Part shown: positions 13,301 through 28,300 of the stretch, one piece after another
How the letters are laid out: every line of letters begins with the position of its first letter
Numbering within the stretch: the stretch's first letter is position 1
Source of the DNA: Bugula neritina
Taxonomy: Eukaryota > Bryozoa > Gymnolaemata > Cheilostomatida > Bugulidae
Direction of reading: 5' to 3'
DNA length: 64,000 nt
Assembly: GCA_964035545.1 (NCBI GenBank)
Contig: OZ037773.1
Location: forward strand, 549,251-613,250
Notes under the pieces: model-generated
The model's input: the letters and a program-made list of their open reading frames with translations, nothing else
Database searches by the model: none
Told to the model about the DNA's origin: nothing
Program-made: the position numbers and the translations under genes

Positions 13301-16300
13301 CTTCACATCTCCTATAGGTGCCACATCTGCAATGAATTGCTTAAGTGCAGTGGTGGCATCACTTTTGTGGCGTATATTGTAGGTGAACAACATACTGGAA
13401 AATTCATCTATGAAGTTTATTATGTAGTTTTGTCCTCCTCTAGCAGTTGGTGTGATGGGTCCGCATAAGTGAGAGTGTACACGTTGTAGAGGCTGTGTAG
13501 CTAGTTCAGGTTTATCGTCTTGTTTGTGAGGTTGTTTGGTGATTTTACTTTCGTCACATGTCTTGCATGCAATTTTTAATTTTGCTCCAGTTATGGTCAT
13601 ACCTGTTGTCACTTTCTCCAGCTCAATTATGTCATTGGTGTTCATATGACCCAGTGCCCTGTGCCAATCGGGCAGCGATTTTGCGGTGTTTATTGAGTCA
13701 CCTGTATGGGTTGTCTTGAGGAAGTACAATCTGCCTTTGGGCATAATTGGAAAAGTTGTCTTGTCGACTGTCAGTATATTTTTCTCTCTAGAGAAATGTA
13801 CTTTTGCCCCTTTTTGTGTGGCGGCGTGGACTGAAAATAGGCTTGTTGGTATTGTTGGTGCTAGCAAAGCGTCTTTTAGATGAATCTGCTGCTCCATATT
13901 GTTGTCATCAGTAATAGTAAACTGTGCTGTGCCTTTGGCTACAGCCAGCTTGTTTGTTTTGCGACCATCTGCCATCTCTATGTAGTGGTTCTCAGGCGTG
14001 AAGCTCTTATCAAAACTAATGAAGTTGTTCTCATTGTTCACCAGATGACTTGTCGCTCCGCAGTCCACCATAAGCAACTGTCCTCCTTGAGATTTATTTT
14101 GTGTGGCTATGTTGCATTGGTTTGATGTATTCACAGTGAAGGCATATGTGGCATTTGCCGATGAAATTTCAGTTTTACTTGTCTTCTTCTTTGTCCAGCA
14201 AACTGATTCGATATGTCCAGCTTTCTTGCAGTAGTTACAAAATAGTTTGTGCTTTGAGTAACAATCTGTTGAAGAATGATTGCTTTTACCACAAGCAGTG
14301 CATTGTTTATCACGTTTGCTAGTGGGTTTGAAATTGTCTCTTCCTTTAAATACCATGGCTGTAGATTGAGAGCACCTTGCCGACTCAGTAAGGTCAAAGT
14401 TGGTTAGAGCTGCTTTGAACTCTGATAGGGTTTGGTTTTTGTCAAGTTGCGTATGTACTACAACAAAAGGCTGGTAGGATGTTGGTAATCCTTTCATAAT
14501 CATTGCGATCACCAAATTGTCACTAATATTTTCCCCAGCAGACTTGAGGCCTGCTGAGTAGTTCTCAGCACGAATCAGGTAATCTGTAATGTCTTCTGTA
14601 TCATTCATTTTTACAGTTGTAAGTTGTTCATAAAGAGTTAATACTCTAGGCTTTTGTGTACTTGCATAGTGTTCTTTTAGAATTTTGAATGCTTTTCTTC
14701 CATCGTCTTTGGCATCTCTCATCACAAGTTGAAGAGACTTTTCGTCTAAAACTTGTACAAGCTCAGCGTAAGCTCGCTTATTCTTTTTGTTGAAGTCAGC
14801 AGCGTTATCTTCTCCTTCTTCTTTGGGTAGAAGTGCGGTGTGTACTCCTTCATCTTGTGTGTACAAGTATGAAGTGAATCTTGTTTCCCAAATTGAGAAA
14901 TTGTTTGAATCACCATCAAAGAGAAGCCTGTGTTTGAAGCCACTGGGCCCATAACCTGTTGAATGTGTGGCCATTGTGTATAGTATTTATTATGAAATAC
15001 GTTATTGATTGCTGATTTAAATTATCGAGCAAATTGACTGACTGATTTAATTATTTGATAATAAAATATTTATTAGAATGAAAAACAGCGTGGTGGTTTT
15101 GTATAATATGAAACGGAAGAGAAGGTAAACAAGTATACAGCGATTCTAGTAAAGCAATTAGTTAGCATATTGTCACGTGATTGTCATGAATGTGATTAGC
15201 GATAGGATCGCATGATTGTTTCTCAACAGTTTGTAGTTATGTAACTTTTTCTTTAAGTTTATCTATTCAGATTTTAGTATAAATTTTTTAATCATCATAA
15301 TGATAATCAGATCATAATGAAATCGATATCATTATTAATAACTTAAAGTCAAACTATAAGTATAATAACTATAAGAATAATCACTATGATTAATACTATT
15401 ATCAAATTCAATATCATTATAATTGCCATTATAATCATTATTATTATAGTGATTATTATTATTATTATTTTGTAATTGATTATTGATATCGTAATATAGT
15501 CATATACTGTTAGTGTTACTGTTAGTGTTACTGTTAGTGATACTGTACTACGTCTACGACTACTGTATACCAATACAATTAAGAATTATTATCATTATGA
15601 TTATGACTAATTTAAATTACTACTAGTACTATTAGTACTATTAGTGCTAGTACTATTATTAGTGTTAAATTTGATATTACTATGAGTAGGACTATGACTA
15701 TGACTATTGGCAATCACAATAGAATGAGTATTACATTTACTATCACAGTATCACTATCAGTATGAATATGACTATGACAAAAATAAACTTTAGGGCGAGG
15801 CTAAAGTACAATACATTAAAGTGAAAATAATAAATGTTTTGATTTACTTTTCGTTGAGCATTAAATCGAAATTAATCATTAAATTAAAATTTAATAATTC
15901 ATTATCACAAATTTGTTATGATTCTCATTACGAATATCAATGCACTAGAAGTGAAAATAGAACTAAAGTAAATATCTATAAGTAACTGTAAAGTGTGATA
16001 CTTATTAATAGTGATAGTTATACTCATACTTATGCTAAGTTTTAATTTAATATTTTATAGTAATACTAATAGTAAATAAACATTAATAAGTTATGAATGT
16101 GTATATGTATTATATAAATATAGTTTGATGGTTATGATTATAATAATACTTTATTTATGTTTTTAATTAATAATATAATCATGATTATAATATTTATAAT
16201 CATGTTATCATTAAAATTATAATTACTTAGTAATGAATATATATGATAGTATTAGTATAAGTATATAATCATTACTTGCTATCTATAAATATATCCCACT

Positions 16301-19300
16301 ACCTGAACAGGACAAAGCCAAGATAGGCGAGGATATATAAATATAGCGACCTTTTTAATTTATTTAGCAAATTGAAATGTCAAAATTCACATTCGTAATT
16401 AGTATTCTTTTAAATACGAGTAAATTAAAAATAACTTTCCATTTGGCTTAAATTGTAAATACTAAATAGATTGAGTTTTTTATCTTATTTTCAATGATTA
16501 AATGATTTTTTCAATGATTAAATGAATTATCAAGTTTTATTGTGACTCTTATAATAGAGATAGTATACCAACAGTTTAGTAGTTCTTATTAATGTAATAC
16601 TTTATAACATAATTTAAGGGTATTAGTAAACTAGCTACTACCTCTTATTGACTAATAGGTTATTGTTATTTCTAATAGTAATAAATGTGTTCTCATATTC
16701 ATTCTGCATGTGGTTATAGTAATTACTATAACTAGAGCTGTTGCTAAAGTAAATATAGAGCTACTAAATATTACCATCGTATTCTACTATCTTGAGTGAT
16801 ACATTTAATAATGTATGAGTGTGACTAGTGAGTCTAGTGCTAGGTATACTCAAGTCTGATGATTTGAGACTGGTTTGTAAGCTTAGTTATTAGATCAGTA
16901 TATGAGTATATACATCAACATTGCTATAAGTAAGTATACATATAAATTAGTTAATGGCATGCTGCTGTTCTTTGTCATCTTGTTTAGAGATTAAATATGA
17001 TACTGAGGTGGAGTAAAATGAAAATGCTCAATTATTCAATTACATTTATATGTTTTTATACCCGAAAAACCCTTTAATTATAAAAGGTAATACCAGAAGG
17101 GTTTTCAAAGTTTTGCTTCAGGCATCTTTTATTGCATTTGCAAAACAATGACTCGTTCTTCTGAACATGGTGAATCAGGTGACGTCTAGTTGTGAAATAT
17201 TTGGCAATATTAGCTGTTAGCAGGTGATGCAGACCAACTTATCTTTAATAGTGATTGTCAATAAAAAGTAGCTTCAGTGTAGGAACATATGACCAGTATA
17301 GGCAGGATAGGTGTCAGAATCACTATGTTGCCCACCTTTGCATTATTTGAATAGATTTTTTATTTGATGTTTGTAAACAGTTGCATTGAATGAAGCCACA
17401 ATCATAAGTTCATGAAAACGGAAGCCACAAATTTCTCTTAGAGTGTCCATTTGCATAATACGAAGTCAGGGAAACCAGTGAAAGTAAACATTGATATTGA
17501 AGTTTGTTCATTTCATTTCTGGTTTTAATTAACATTAGCATGCAATTGATCATAATTTATATTCTCAATAAATATAGCATGTCTTATCTGATTTCACTCA
17601 ATTTACTTTATGGCTTTAGAAAAACCGGAATGGCCTTGTGTTTGGTGTGCCTCTGTCTTCTATGGACTCCATCGAGGATCCAAACATAGGACATGTACCA
17701 AAGTAAGTGTCTGCTGCTGCTGCTGCTGCTGTACTGCAACCCCTTTCGCTCATAGTTACTACATAAAGTGTGCAGAGTAATGAACTGAGCAGTAGTAAAG
17801 TTACTTGATTCAAAGCTGTGTCAATGTTGTACGGAATATGGAGTGACTGGACCGAGTAGCGTGGAGTTATGCATCCTTTACAATATAGAGTTGTTATCTT
17901 GAAGTGTCTTCTGCTAATTAAGAGTTATATTTTTATTGTAAAACACAAGAATCTCATGTTATAGGGAAGTATTGGTTTTTTTTGGGTATTTCTGTCCTTG
18001 GACGTTTTTCAGACTGAAGGTTGGAATCAGTTATCTGCAAGCTCTTTGATGGTACAAAAAGTGGACTCTCAGGTGTATCATGTATCAACATGTGTTTTAT
18101 TTATCAACATGCATATTTTAATACTAAACAGGTTTTTGGCCAACATAAGGCAGTACCTGTCTGCCCACCTGGATAAAGAAGGACTGTTCCGGAAGACAGG
18201 CTCTGTGGCGCGTCAAAAGGATCTGGTTGTGAGTTGTCTCCCCTTGTCTAGTCAATGTTATTGTGTGTAGCTGCTATGTACTTGATAATAGTGGCTAAGG
18301 CAGTCCATGTCAAACAGCTTTAGTACTTATAAATTTATCTATTGTTTTTCAAATTGTTTTAATAAACCTTACCAGTTGATGCTATAGTCTATTATATTAC
18401 ATTGTATTATAAGATTAATAGTCATCTAATATTAGTAATTTTGTAATATAGCGTGTTATGGGTTTTGTTAGCATTTTTGCGTTTCTATGTTGTTTCTACT
18501 GTTGCGTATGTTATAGCAATATATAGAGGAGAGCGAGGGAAAAATCAGAGAGGACTCTCAGGTGTATGATGTCACCAGCGTCATTAAACAGTTCTTCAGA
18601 GAATTGCCTGAACCCCTAATTCCTTACATCCTGCAGGTGCTGTCTTTGTCTTGAATCTCCCACCCAATTAGTTTTCATATGCTCTTGTAAACGTTTCAAC
18701 AGTTGCAATTACACGGGTGTTACTTGTGCAGTGATTAGGTGTAAGCAGCAGTAAGTCACCATCTGTTTCTCTGCAACTCTCTCTTTAGCCAAACACTCAA
18801 GTAGAGCATCATACATTCAAGAGTTTAACCTGTAGAGCTCTGTCAACCATTCTATCATTACTAGAGTCTGACTAGAGCTCTGTGACTTGAAATAATCCAT
18901 CTGTTAGATATATGTAATGATGAAAGCATTAACATCAGCTTCCTTCATGAAGTGGTGATCCGCTGTATCGTGTTGAATAGTTTCTCTAGCTTCTGACATC
19001 AGTGGAATGAATGTGGAAAACCGCTTGGTCAACAACTTATAGTTGGGGAAAGGGACGACAACTCCAAACAGAAATAAAACTAATCATTGTGATACTAGTA
19101 CTTATACTTGTGTGCCTCTTAATGTAACAGTGAGAGTTGTGCTGCAGTGGACATGATTTCTCTGCAGGAAGCGTTTGTGCAGGCCGCCCAGCTGTCGTCT
19201 GCAGACAGCAAGGTCTACTCTCTCAACTTGCTCTGTCTGCTGCTACCCCCTTCCCATCTCTCTGTGTTCCGCTATGTTCTGGAGATACTCTCTGACGTGT

Positions 19301-22300
19301 CCAGCAACTGGCAGGTACTGAGCACTGTGATGTCATTTTCTCTCTTCAGCTGATTCTTTCATCTGTTGTTCAAGTTTTGTTATAGATTCAAGTCTGTTGG
19401 TGTCTTTATAGTAATATGACAATGGAGATGTTGAGTCACCACTCTGTGTCCACCAGAGTCGTGACTCAACACGCAGAATACACAACTGCTGAGGATAGGC
19501 AATAAGTTCTTATAGCTTGAGGGAATGTTGTATCTTGTGCTTTTCAGCAAGTGAAAATAATTGTCACCTAAACAGTTGAATGAGTAGAATTGTTGTCGTT
19601 TAAATTCAGGTGAATAAGATGACGGCCCACAACATAGCTGTGTGTCTCACTCCTAACCTTTACCACTCCAAACCCAACTGTAAGCAGATCCAGTTGCAGA
19701 CAGAGACTGTGGAGATCTGTATCGACAACGTCATCAACATAGGTCAGCATTTCCTCTCGTCACTCCCTGTATCATTACACCACTGTGTACCTTAGCAACT
19801 ACCCCCTGTATCATTACACTACTGTATACCTTAGCAACTACCCCCTGTATCATTACACCACTGTGTACCTTAGCAACTACCTCCTGTATCATTACACCAC
19901 TGTATACCTTAGCAACTACCCCCTGTATCATTACACTACTGTATAGCTTAGCAACTACCCCCTGTATCATTACACCACTGTATAGCTTAGCAACTACCCC
20001 CTGTGTCATTACACCACTGTATAGCTTAGCAACTACCCCCTGTATCATTACACCACTGTATACCTTAGCAACTACCCCCTGTATCATTACACCACTGTGT
20101 GTCTGTGTGAACTACTACAGTGAAATAGCTTGACTTAGATGTATACTAGATAAACCGTTTTCCTGTAGCATGTGGTACTCAAACATGAGTTTGTCTTTTA
20201 CTTTTCATAGTAGTTTGAAGGGAGTAACCCCCACTGTCATACTACAGTGAAGTGACCCCCACTGTAGTATGATTACAGTGGGGGTTACTTATAACCAACA
20301 AGATGGACCAATTGACAAACCCCACACTCCCTGCTGGGATTTAAACCCCTGACCCAGTGCCTACGTGGTCAACACTTGATATTCTCTGGTTGTTCTCATG
20401 TTGATAAGATTTGTCTCCCCACTGTGTATGTTATGGTATACTAACAGGAGTTGTTCCCCCGTCGATTATGGAGAAAGTTGTGATGCTGAAGTCACTGGAA
20501 GACCACCAGCTGAGTAACTCGTCTGCTTTGGACCAATCAGCAGGAAGTGGTTCCGTGTCACTTCGGCGGAAGAAGCGTAGCGGGTCTCTTCAGGGTAAAC
20601 CTACACTAGACTATATTGTATATACTATACACTAGACTATATTGTATATACTATACACTAGACTATATTGTATATACTATACACTAGACTATATTGTATA
20701 TACTATACACTAGACTATATTGTATATACTATACACTAGACTATATTGTATATACTATATACTAGACTATATTGTATATACTATACACTAGACTATACTA
20801 GACTATACACTAGACTATACTAGACTATATAGTATATACTATACACTAGACTATATTGTATATACTATACACTAGACTATATAGTATATACTATACACTA
20901 GACTATATTGTATATACTATACACTAGACTATATTGTATATACTATACACTAGACTATATTGTATATACTATACACTAGACTATATTGTATATACTATAC
21001 ACTAGACTATATTGTATATACTATACACTAGACTATATTGTATATACTATACACTAGACTATATTGTATATACTATACACTAGACTATATTGTATATACT
21101 ATACACTAGACTATATTGTATATACTATACACTAGACTATATAGTATATACTATACACTAGACTATATTGTATATACTATACACTAGACTATATTGTATA
21201 TACTATACACTAGACTATATTGTATATACTATACACTAGACTATATTGTATATACTATACACTAGACTATATTGTATATACTATACACTAGACTATATTG
21301 TATATACTATACACTAGACTATATTGTATATACTATACACTAGACTATATTGTATATACTATACACTAGACTATATTGTATATACTATACACTAGACTAT
21401 ATTGTATATACTATACACTAGACTATATTGTATATACTATATACTAGACTATATTGTATATACTATACACTAGACTATATTGTATATACTATACACTAGA
21501 CTATATTGTATATACTATATTATTCACTATACTATTCACTATACTATATACTATCCCACTCTACTTAGCACTATACTATGCACTACACACTATACTACAC
21601 TATACACTACAGACTATACTATATGGTGTGTATTATACTGTAGATTATATGGTATATTATACTTGATAATGTTTCTGCTCTGTGTTATCACAAGATGTAA
21701 TTTATTATCTTGACAAACATTACCAAATAACAAGTAACTAACTTATCCCAACATCCTGCGAGAGTTAATATTCCCCTGCTATGAGTTGTGTCTGTTGTTG
21801 CCGTAGGGCTGAAGGATACAGGTATTTATACAGCATCAGCTGCTCCTACTAATATTACACTTCACTAGATATACTGCATTAGCTTGTCAACACTTCATAC
21901 AGGCTGGCAGGTGCTGACAGGTGGTTCTGTTTGTAGTCTAGAATATTTCATAAACTTCTTTGAGTTTTCAACTGATTCCAGTTTTGGATCTGAGTAGGAT
22001 ACAGGGTAGTATACTAAGTAATGTACTGATTGATATAACACCAACTCATTATCTACATCAAGCTAATCTTAGTCCTTTTGAAGTTGTGCTCTCATATTGC
22101 AATTCAAAATTGTAATAACGATCTGCTTTCATGAATTTCTTGCTACAAAATTTTCACCTCACTACATTGCAGTCCTATGTAATCCGGGATATTTATAGTT
22201 CGAAGTTGTCCCCGCCTATTGAAATGCAGAGAGAGCTTTGTTAACTTGCAGATGTTAACTCATCAGCAGTCTAATAAAACTTGTCTTATTGTTCTAATAA

Positions 22301-25300
22301 GTTGAAATATTGTTTCAATTTCTGTTTTATTTATCTTTTTATTGGATGTTTCTAACTGTAAGAACTGTGGACAACTCTGTACTTTCAACATGTACATTAA
22401 GATGTAACTAATAGTATATTGGTAGTGTGTGTATTTCTAGTATACTAACAAACATGATGAATAATATATACACATATCCACATATATAATGATATTCTTT
22501 CGACGTTTTATTTCCTCTGTTATATAATTCCGCTATATTTTACTTGCTTGTGTTGACAGGGCTTGTGGGTAGCATACGGAGGAGTGTATCCAAGCTGAAA
22601 AACAAGACGTCGCGTCGTTCCTCGTCCGTGCCAACAGATCTTGACAAGCTGCAACATGTGTTTGATGATGCGATGCCACACCATGTGCCTTCAGGTGCTG
22701 CCGATGGCAAAACGGACAGTGGTAACTGCGCAACGCCTCTGATTATGCACAGATTCCAGAATAGAGATTGTGTCGGCATTTCTGCAGACAAACGGTCAGT
22801 CTTTTTGTGTGTCTCTCTGCACGAGTTTGTCTGTCCGTGTGTCTCTCTGCATGAGTCTGTCCGTGTGTCGCAGTGCACAGGTGCAGTTGGACGCAGGCAA
22901 ATATCAATGTATTGTAATACCTTTTTGTAGGAGAGCCATGATGGGCAGGTCCGGGCTGCAGGGACTCCCCCCGTTAGGGATCAATGTCTCCTCCCAAGAC
23001 TCAGGCTAGTATTACTGAGTATTTGCTATGTCGCCCAGCTTACAGTGTGTTATAGTAACGTAGTATTACTTACCACTACAGTATATGTATGATATTGTAG
23101 TAGTCACATACGACAGTATATGCCAACCAGCGCACACCAATGAGCTCTCACTCAACTCTCCTAAAACAGATGCCAGTAGAATCACCACACCAACGAAGAG
23201 GTCATCTTGGAGCGGCCTAAGGAGTCCTTTTTCTAAGCGAAAGAGGTTGTTGTTTATTAAATGCTTCTTTTCCAAGTTTATTATTCGACTTGGCGGAGTA
23301 GAAGCCTTTCTCATTCAATTAGTTTGTTGTTTACTTGCTGTCTGTCTGTGTGTCCAGGAGTGCGTCTGCTGGCCCCACTTTCTCGCCCAACGCATCCAAG
23401 CTGTCCAAATCATCCAGCAAGACTAAGAAACTCATCCGAAGACTTAGCGGGGGTAAAAGAAAGACTCCGGTAAGTACAGCTTCCCGCTATTGTGGTACTC
23501 GGGCCTCTCGGTGTTACCCTGTTTCCTCAAAGGTCTGTTTGTTGTGCAAAATATTTTAAAGCTGAATACCTTTCTCAGTTGCAATTGTTTGCCTCACTAG
23601 GATTATTGGGAGTTGTTTCATCTTCCTGGTGTTTTCTGAGTGAAAGTTTATGTGAGTGATTTTCGTCAAGTATGCATCGTGGTAGATGGAGCTTTTCAAT
23701 AATATTTTCCCCTCATACGTCGCAGAACCTCATCTCATAAGAGCTCTTTGTGCTAGGTTGAATCAGTAACTTCCTTTTCCTCTCACCACCATATCCTGGG
23801 CGGGTGGTGGGAGTAACTCCCCTTTTAGTGTAAATATTTCTAATTGACATGATATCCCAATAAGTGTTTCTCAAAGTGATGTGTCTCACTCAATTTGACT
23901 TAAACTCACCATATGACAGCCTGTGTAACTTCTCTCTTTCTCATTTAGCCTGTGTACCTTCTCTCTTTCTCATTTAGCCTGTGTACCTTCTCTCTTTCTC
24001 ATTTAGCCTGTGTACCTTTTCTCTTTCTCATTTAGCCTGTGTACCTTCTCTCTTTCTCATTTAGCCTGTGTACTTTCTCTCTCTCATTTAGCCTGTGTAC
24101 CTTCTCTCTTTCTCATATCTTACTGACAAGGTATATTACTTCTGTCTTCAAAACTCACTCTTTCCTGTTCAACTGTTTGATTCTGTTTTATATTTCTTAC
24201 TAGGTTTTCAATGTTCAACAAAACTGTCAAAGTTTTTTTAAAAAATGTTTCAAGTTTGAGTTTTTATAGATAGTATTCCAGTCTGGAAATATTTCAACTG
24301 AACACCATACCGTGAAGTTAACCTCTAACTTGTACACTCTGACTCGACATATAATTCTCCTTTATGTTATACTCAATTGATATATGTCTAATGTCTTAAG
24401 GATATGATTGGGCAAAGACTGGCGTTTGACAATGAAGATGATGTGGCAGACGTAAGACAAAGGATGCCGTCTGCGCCTCCAGCTTTCAGGATTAACTCAG
24501 GTGACCTGTGCTAGAATGTAGCGTTGTTGAGTAACACTATGTATAGTATTGTTATTACAGAGTGGCACTCTATGTAGTATTCTTGTTTTAAAGTAACACA
24601 TTCTGTCCTGATTGAAAAGCTTTCCTGAAAACTGTTAATTTCTAAATTTTAATGTAGTCTAATCCCAAATTATGCATTTTACACTTGAGAGATCTGGTAA
24701 CTGCACTGTAGCTCCTCCTTAGCCACTGTGTATACGTACTTGTTAATCAGTCGCATCTAGTATAGTATATACACTTGCACTCTTGTAGACTGTGGTGTTA
24801 GAGACAATGCGAGGTGTGAGGAATTGTCTCCTCCTGGCGGAGAACAGGTTCGTACTGATAACTCTTACTGCTAGGATTAGAGCATTCTGTTTATCCATCT
24901 GCCCATAGAGCGTTGAGACTTATGCAGTAGAATACTTTGTGTCAAATACCAAAACTGCAACTTTCTGTGCTAGTAAATGGCTTTAATTTTGCTTGTTTAT
25001 GAGTGGAGGGGGGTTAGAATGCCAGAATGCTAGAATCCCCCACTCCCTCGTAAGTTAGCTGTGACTCTGTATTACAGGAGTTGAAGGTGGAGCATGTATC
25101 AAGAAGCAGAAGTAAGAGATCTCGTTCAGTGAGAGCTCGAGCTAGGTCAGCTGATACAAGGTAACGATATGACATGTGTGCTAAGGGAATACCGCTCCTC
25201 ACAGACACATCGCTAGCGTGTAATACAATATCTATTGCATGTTGCTCAGTCTACTTTGAGATGATATTATTCTGATTATCCAGTGTTCTTGTTCAACGCA

Positions 25301-28300
25301 GGCACATATTGAGGAGAGGCAGACCAAACCACCCCACCGCAGGCCTGACTAAAGCTCGGCTACAGGCACTGGAGGCTTCTACTCCTCGCAATTCCGTCAG
25401 CAGTCTTCAGTCCTACATTGAACATGGTAGGTGTCTGTCTGAATGGATTCTAGTGTAGCTGGAACACAATGCTTTTATTTTCCTGGTTTTCAGTCAAGCA
25501 TCCAATTTGGGGAACCATTTCTCCTGTAGATAGCAAAGCCTAGCAATGGGTAAACATCAACTCCTGTTGATCGATTTTTAGTTGCAGAGCCATGAAATAG
25601 CTTGTAGATGTACAAATTGTAAGTTTTGTTTGGCTTCAGTTGAATTTATAGTAATATGGGTGAGGTGATAGTGGAGAATAACTTGCAATAGCAGAGTGGA
25701 AAATGAAAGGCTCAAGACAAGCTCACACTGGAAGATGAAAGGCTCAAGACAAGCTCACACTGGAAGATGAAAGGCTAAAGACAAGCTCACACTGGAAGAT
25801 GAAAGGCTAAAGACAAGCTCACACTGGAAGATGAAAGGCTAAAGACAAGCTCACACTGGAAGATGAAAGGCTAAAGACAAGCTCACACTGGAAGATAAAG
25901 GCTGAAGACAAGCTCACATTTGCAGAAGTGTTCCAGACTGTCATTTTATTCTCATCATTCTCATTTCTGTAGATGCTGTCATTGCTGCCGGTGTTGATCC
26001 ACTGCCTCAGTCCACCGAACCAAATGAAGCTCAAGACTGGGTCGAATGCGGAGTTGCGGAACCAGTCTACAAGAATGTGAGGCGCCATCGCCAACATCTG
26101 GTGGGTTTATTTGTTGTGTGGACAGAACCTGCAACTGTATGACTCATCATGCTCTAGCACTACTTAGCCTTAACTCACTTCTTCCTCTGGTATCCTGGGA
26201 ATTTATTGAAACCCAAAATTATACATGGACTTATCATGCAACATCTTATATATACACTGTAATATGTAATATATCATACACTATACTATACACTGTATTA
26301 TGCACGGTTTATAATATATCGGGCACTATATTTATACACTGGATTATGCACTCTATTGTCCACTATATCCTGTAATATATTGCACACTGTATGTGCAGGT
26401 CAGAGAAGACTCTTTTGACACACGGATGCAGGTGGTTGCCGGTGCCCACTCTTCTCTCTTCAAAGATCTCACTCACAACAAACCAGTACAGCGGGCTTCC
26501 ACCTCTTCTGTGTCAGGGGGAGCTACAGGAAGTAAGTAACTACTGCACATGCTCTGTAATGTATTTGAGGTTCATCATCATTTGTTTTAAAAATTTGCAA
26601 TATTCTATTTCTCACCTGTTGGTACTTGGTTATGTCTGTCACCTGTTGACACTTGGTTTTGTCTGTCAACTGTTGACACTTGGTTATAACACAGTCTCCA
26701 CTCACTAGCTCTGAAGCTTTTTTATAAGTATGTTATTATATATATTTATATGTATAATATTCTAGTGTATGTTGAACAAATCTGTTATTAACACACATCT
26801 ACCATAAAACACTTTGCTTAGAGCCTCCCAGACCAGAGAAGATGATTCCTGTAAAGAAACACAGTTCCGATGCTAAGCTCACCCTTACTCGGGCGTCAGC
26901 CACCACCCTTAAATCAGCTGAGGCAACTACCAGGTCCTTGTCTAAGTTAGAGGGAATCAGGTGCGTATTTACATCAGTGTCCTGAGTACATATTTCTAAG
27001 CCAGATGTTCAGTTGTCTGTTAGCTGGTTGAAGAGCTCTTTCGAGTCATGGTTGATTTTCTTCTTGGCTATTTTTGGCCAACATCATGGCTACTGTGACT
27101 TGCTAGGCCTACTCTTGTGTTATTAGAGCTTTTTATTGGCCATTTTTTGTCTATTAATTCTCATTCGGAATTATGTCCCCTGTTGAACCTAATCTCTGGT
27201 GTCAAATAGTGTGTTTCTCTTACTCAAGTTTACAGCTCTCTGGGCTGATATATTGATTGTGTTTTGTGCCATCATATAACATTTTATTATGAATCATTAC
27301 TGTGTATATACAATAGCTATGCTCTAACAATAATGGGATAATGTCTTGCAGTAGGTTCTAACAACTCATGCATTTTACTTTCATCCGCCAATAGCTTAGG
27401 ATACGTGCAACTGACTACATGATACTGTTGGTTGGTTTTAGCCCCATCTCTAACCTGGAAACAGAAGCTAGTTTATCCACCCCTGTCTCTAACCTGGAAA
27501 CAAACACTGATTTATCCACCCCTGTCTCTGACGAAGTCACGAGGAATGACCCTGTCTCAGCTGAGTGCAGTTATGAGAAGGTCAAGGACACAAGTGAACA
27601 ACCAAATGTTTCCCAGAATGCACTGCATAAATTAGTGGTACGTTTTCTAAGGCTGGTAATGTGTGGATTAGAGATGTGTATGTATATGAAGTAGTACTAG
27701 CAGTAGTAGTAGTAGTACTAGCAGTAGCAGTAGTAGTTTTAGCAGTAGCAGTGGTAGTAGTAGTAGTAGGAGTAGCGGTAGAGGTAGTAGTAGCGGTAGG
27801 TTAAGTAGTAGTTTCATGATATATCATACTACTAAGGTGCAGCTCTAGCTGTATTGAGAGTAAAGAGAAGTCAAGTAGAAGTCAAGTAGTGCAAGTGGAT
27901 TTAACCATATTTAATGACTGGATATGTTACCAGTGCTGTTGTGATGCTGTTATTCTGTTGCAGAGATTTTATTGGTCACCACCATGAAGTAAAACTTATT
28001 TATTTCCTAGGTCAAAGGTGCATCGGTTCATAAAATGACACATGCTGACAGTTTAGCTGACCTTCATGATGTGCGCCGGGTTCAAGATGTCAAGAGGTCA
28101 CTCAATCGACCCCAATTTCCTGAGCGGTCAGCCAGGTCACTGAGGCAAGCCCCTGTGAGGATACCCACTGTGTTTGCTAAGGGAGATCCCCGGGCTATGA
28201 GGTGAGAGAGAGGCTGTGAGGTGTGAGGCTGTGAGGTGAGAGGGAGGCTGTGAGGTGAGAGAGAGGCTGTGAGGTTAGAGAGAGGCTGTGAGGTGAGAGA

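Larger units (their letters stand above)
10589..15228 (-). mobile_element. Complete Ty1/copia LTR retrotransposon, 4,640 bp
   Basis: Two 272-bp direct LTRs (10589-10860 and 14957-15228) begin TGTTGA and end TCAACA and differ at one base (C at 10666, T at 15034). The element is flanked by a perfect 5-bp target duplication GTTTG (10584-10588 and 15229-15233). It lies antisense in intron 1 of the ARHGAP11A homologue. One uninterrupted Gag-Pol frame fills the interior. The near-identical LTRs show a recent insertion. LTR order, protease-integrase-RT-RNase H order and the half-tRNA primer site all assign it to the copia group. Confidence 0.97.

Noticed and set aside
19734-20087. 117-codon repeated frame on the minus strand
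   Set aside because: Open only because the 39-bp minisatellite unit is a multiple of three; it lies in intron 6.
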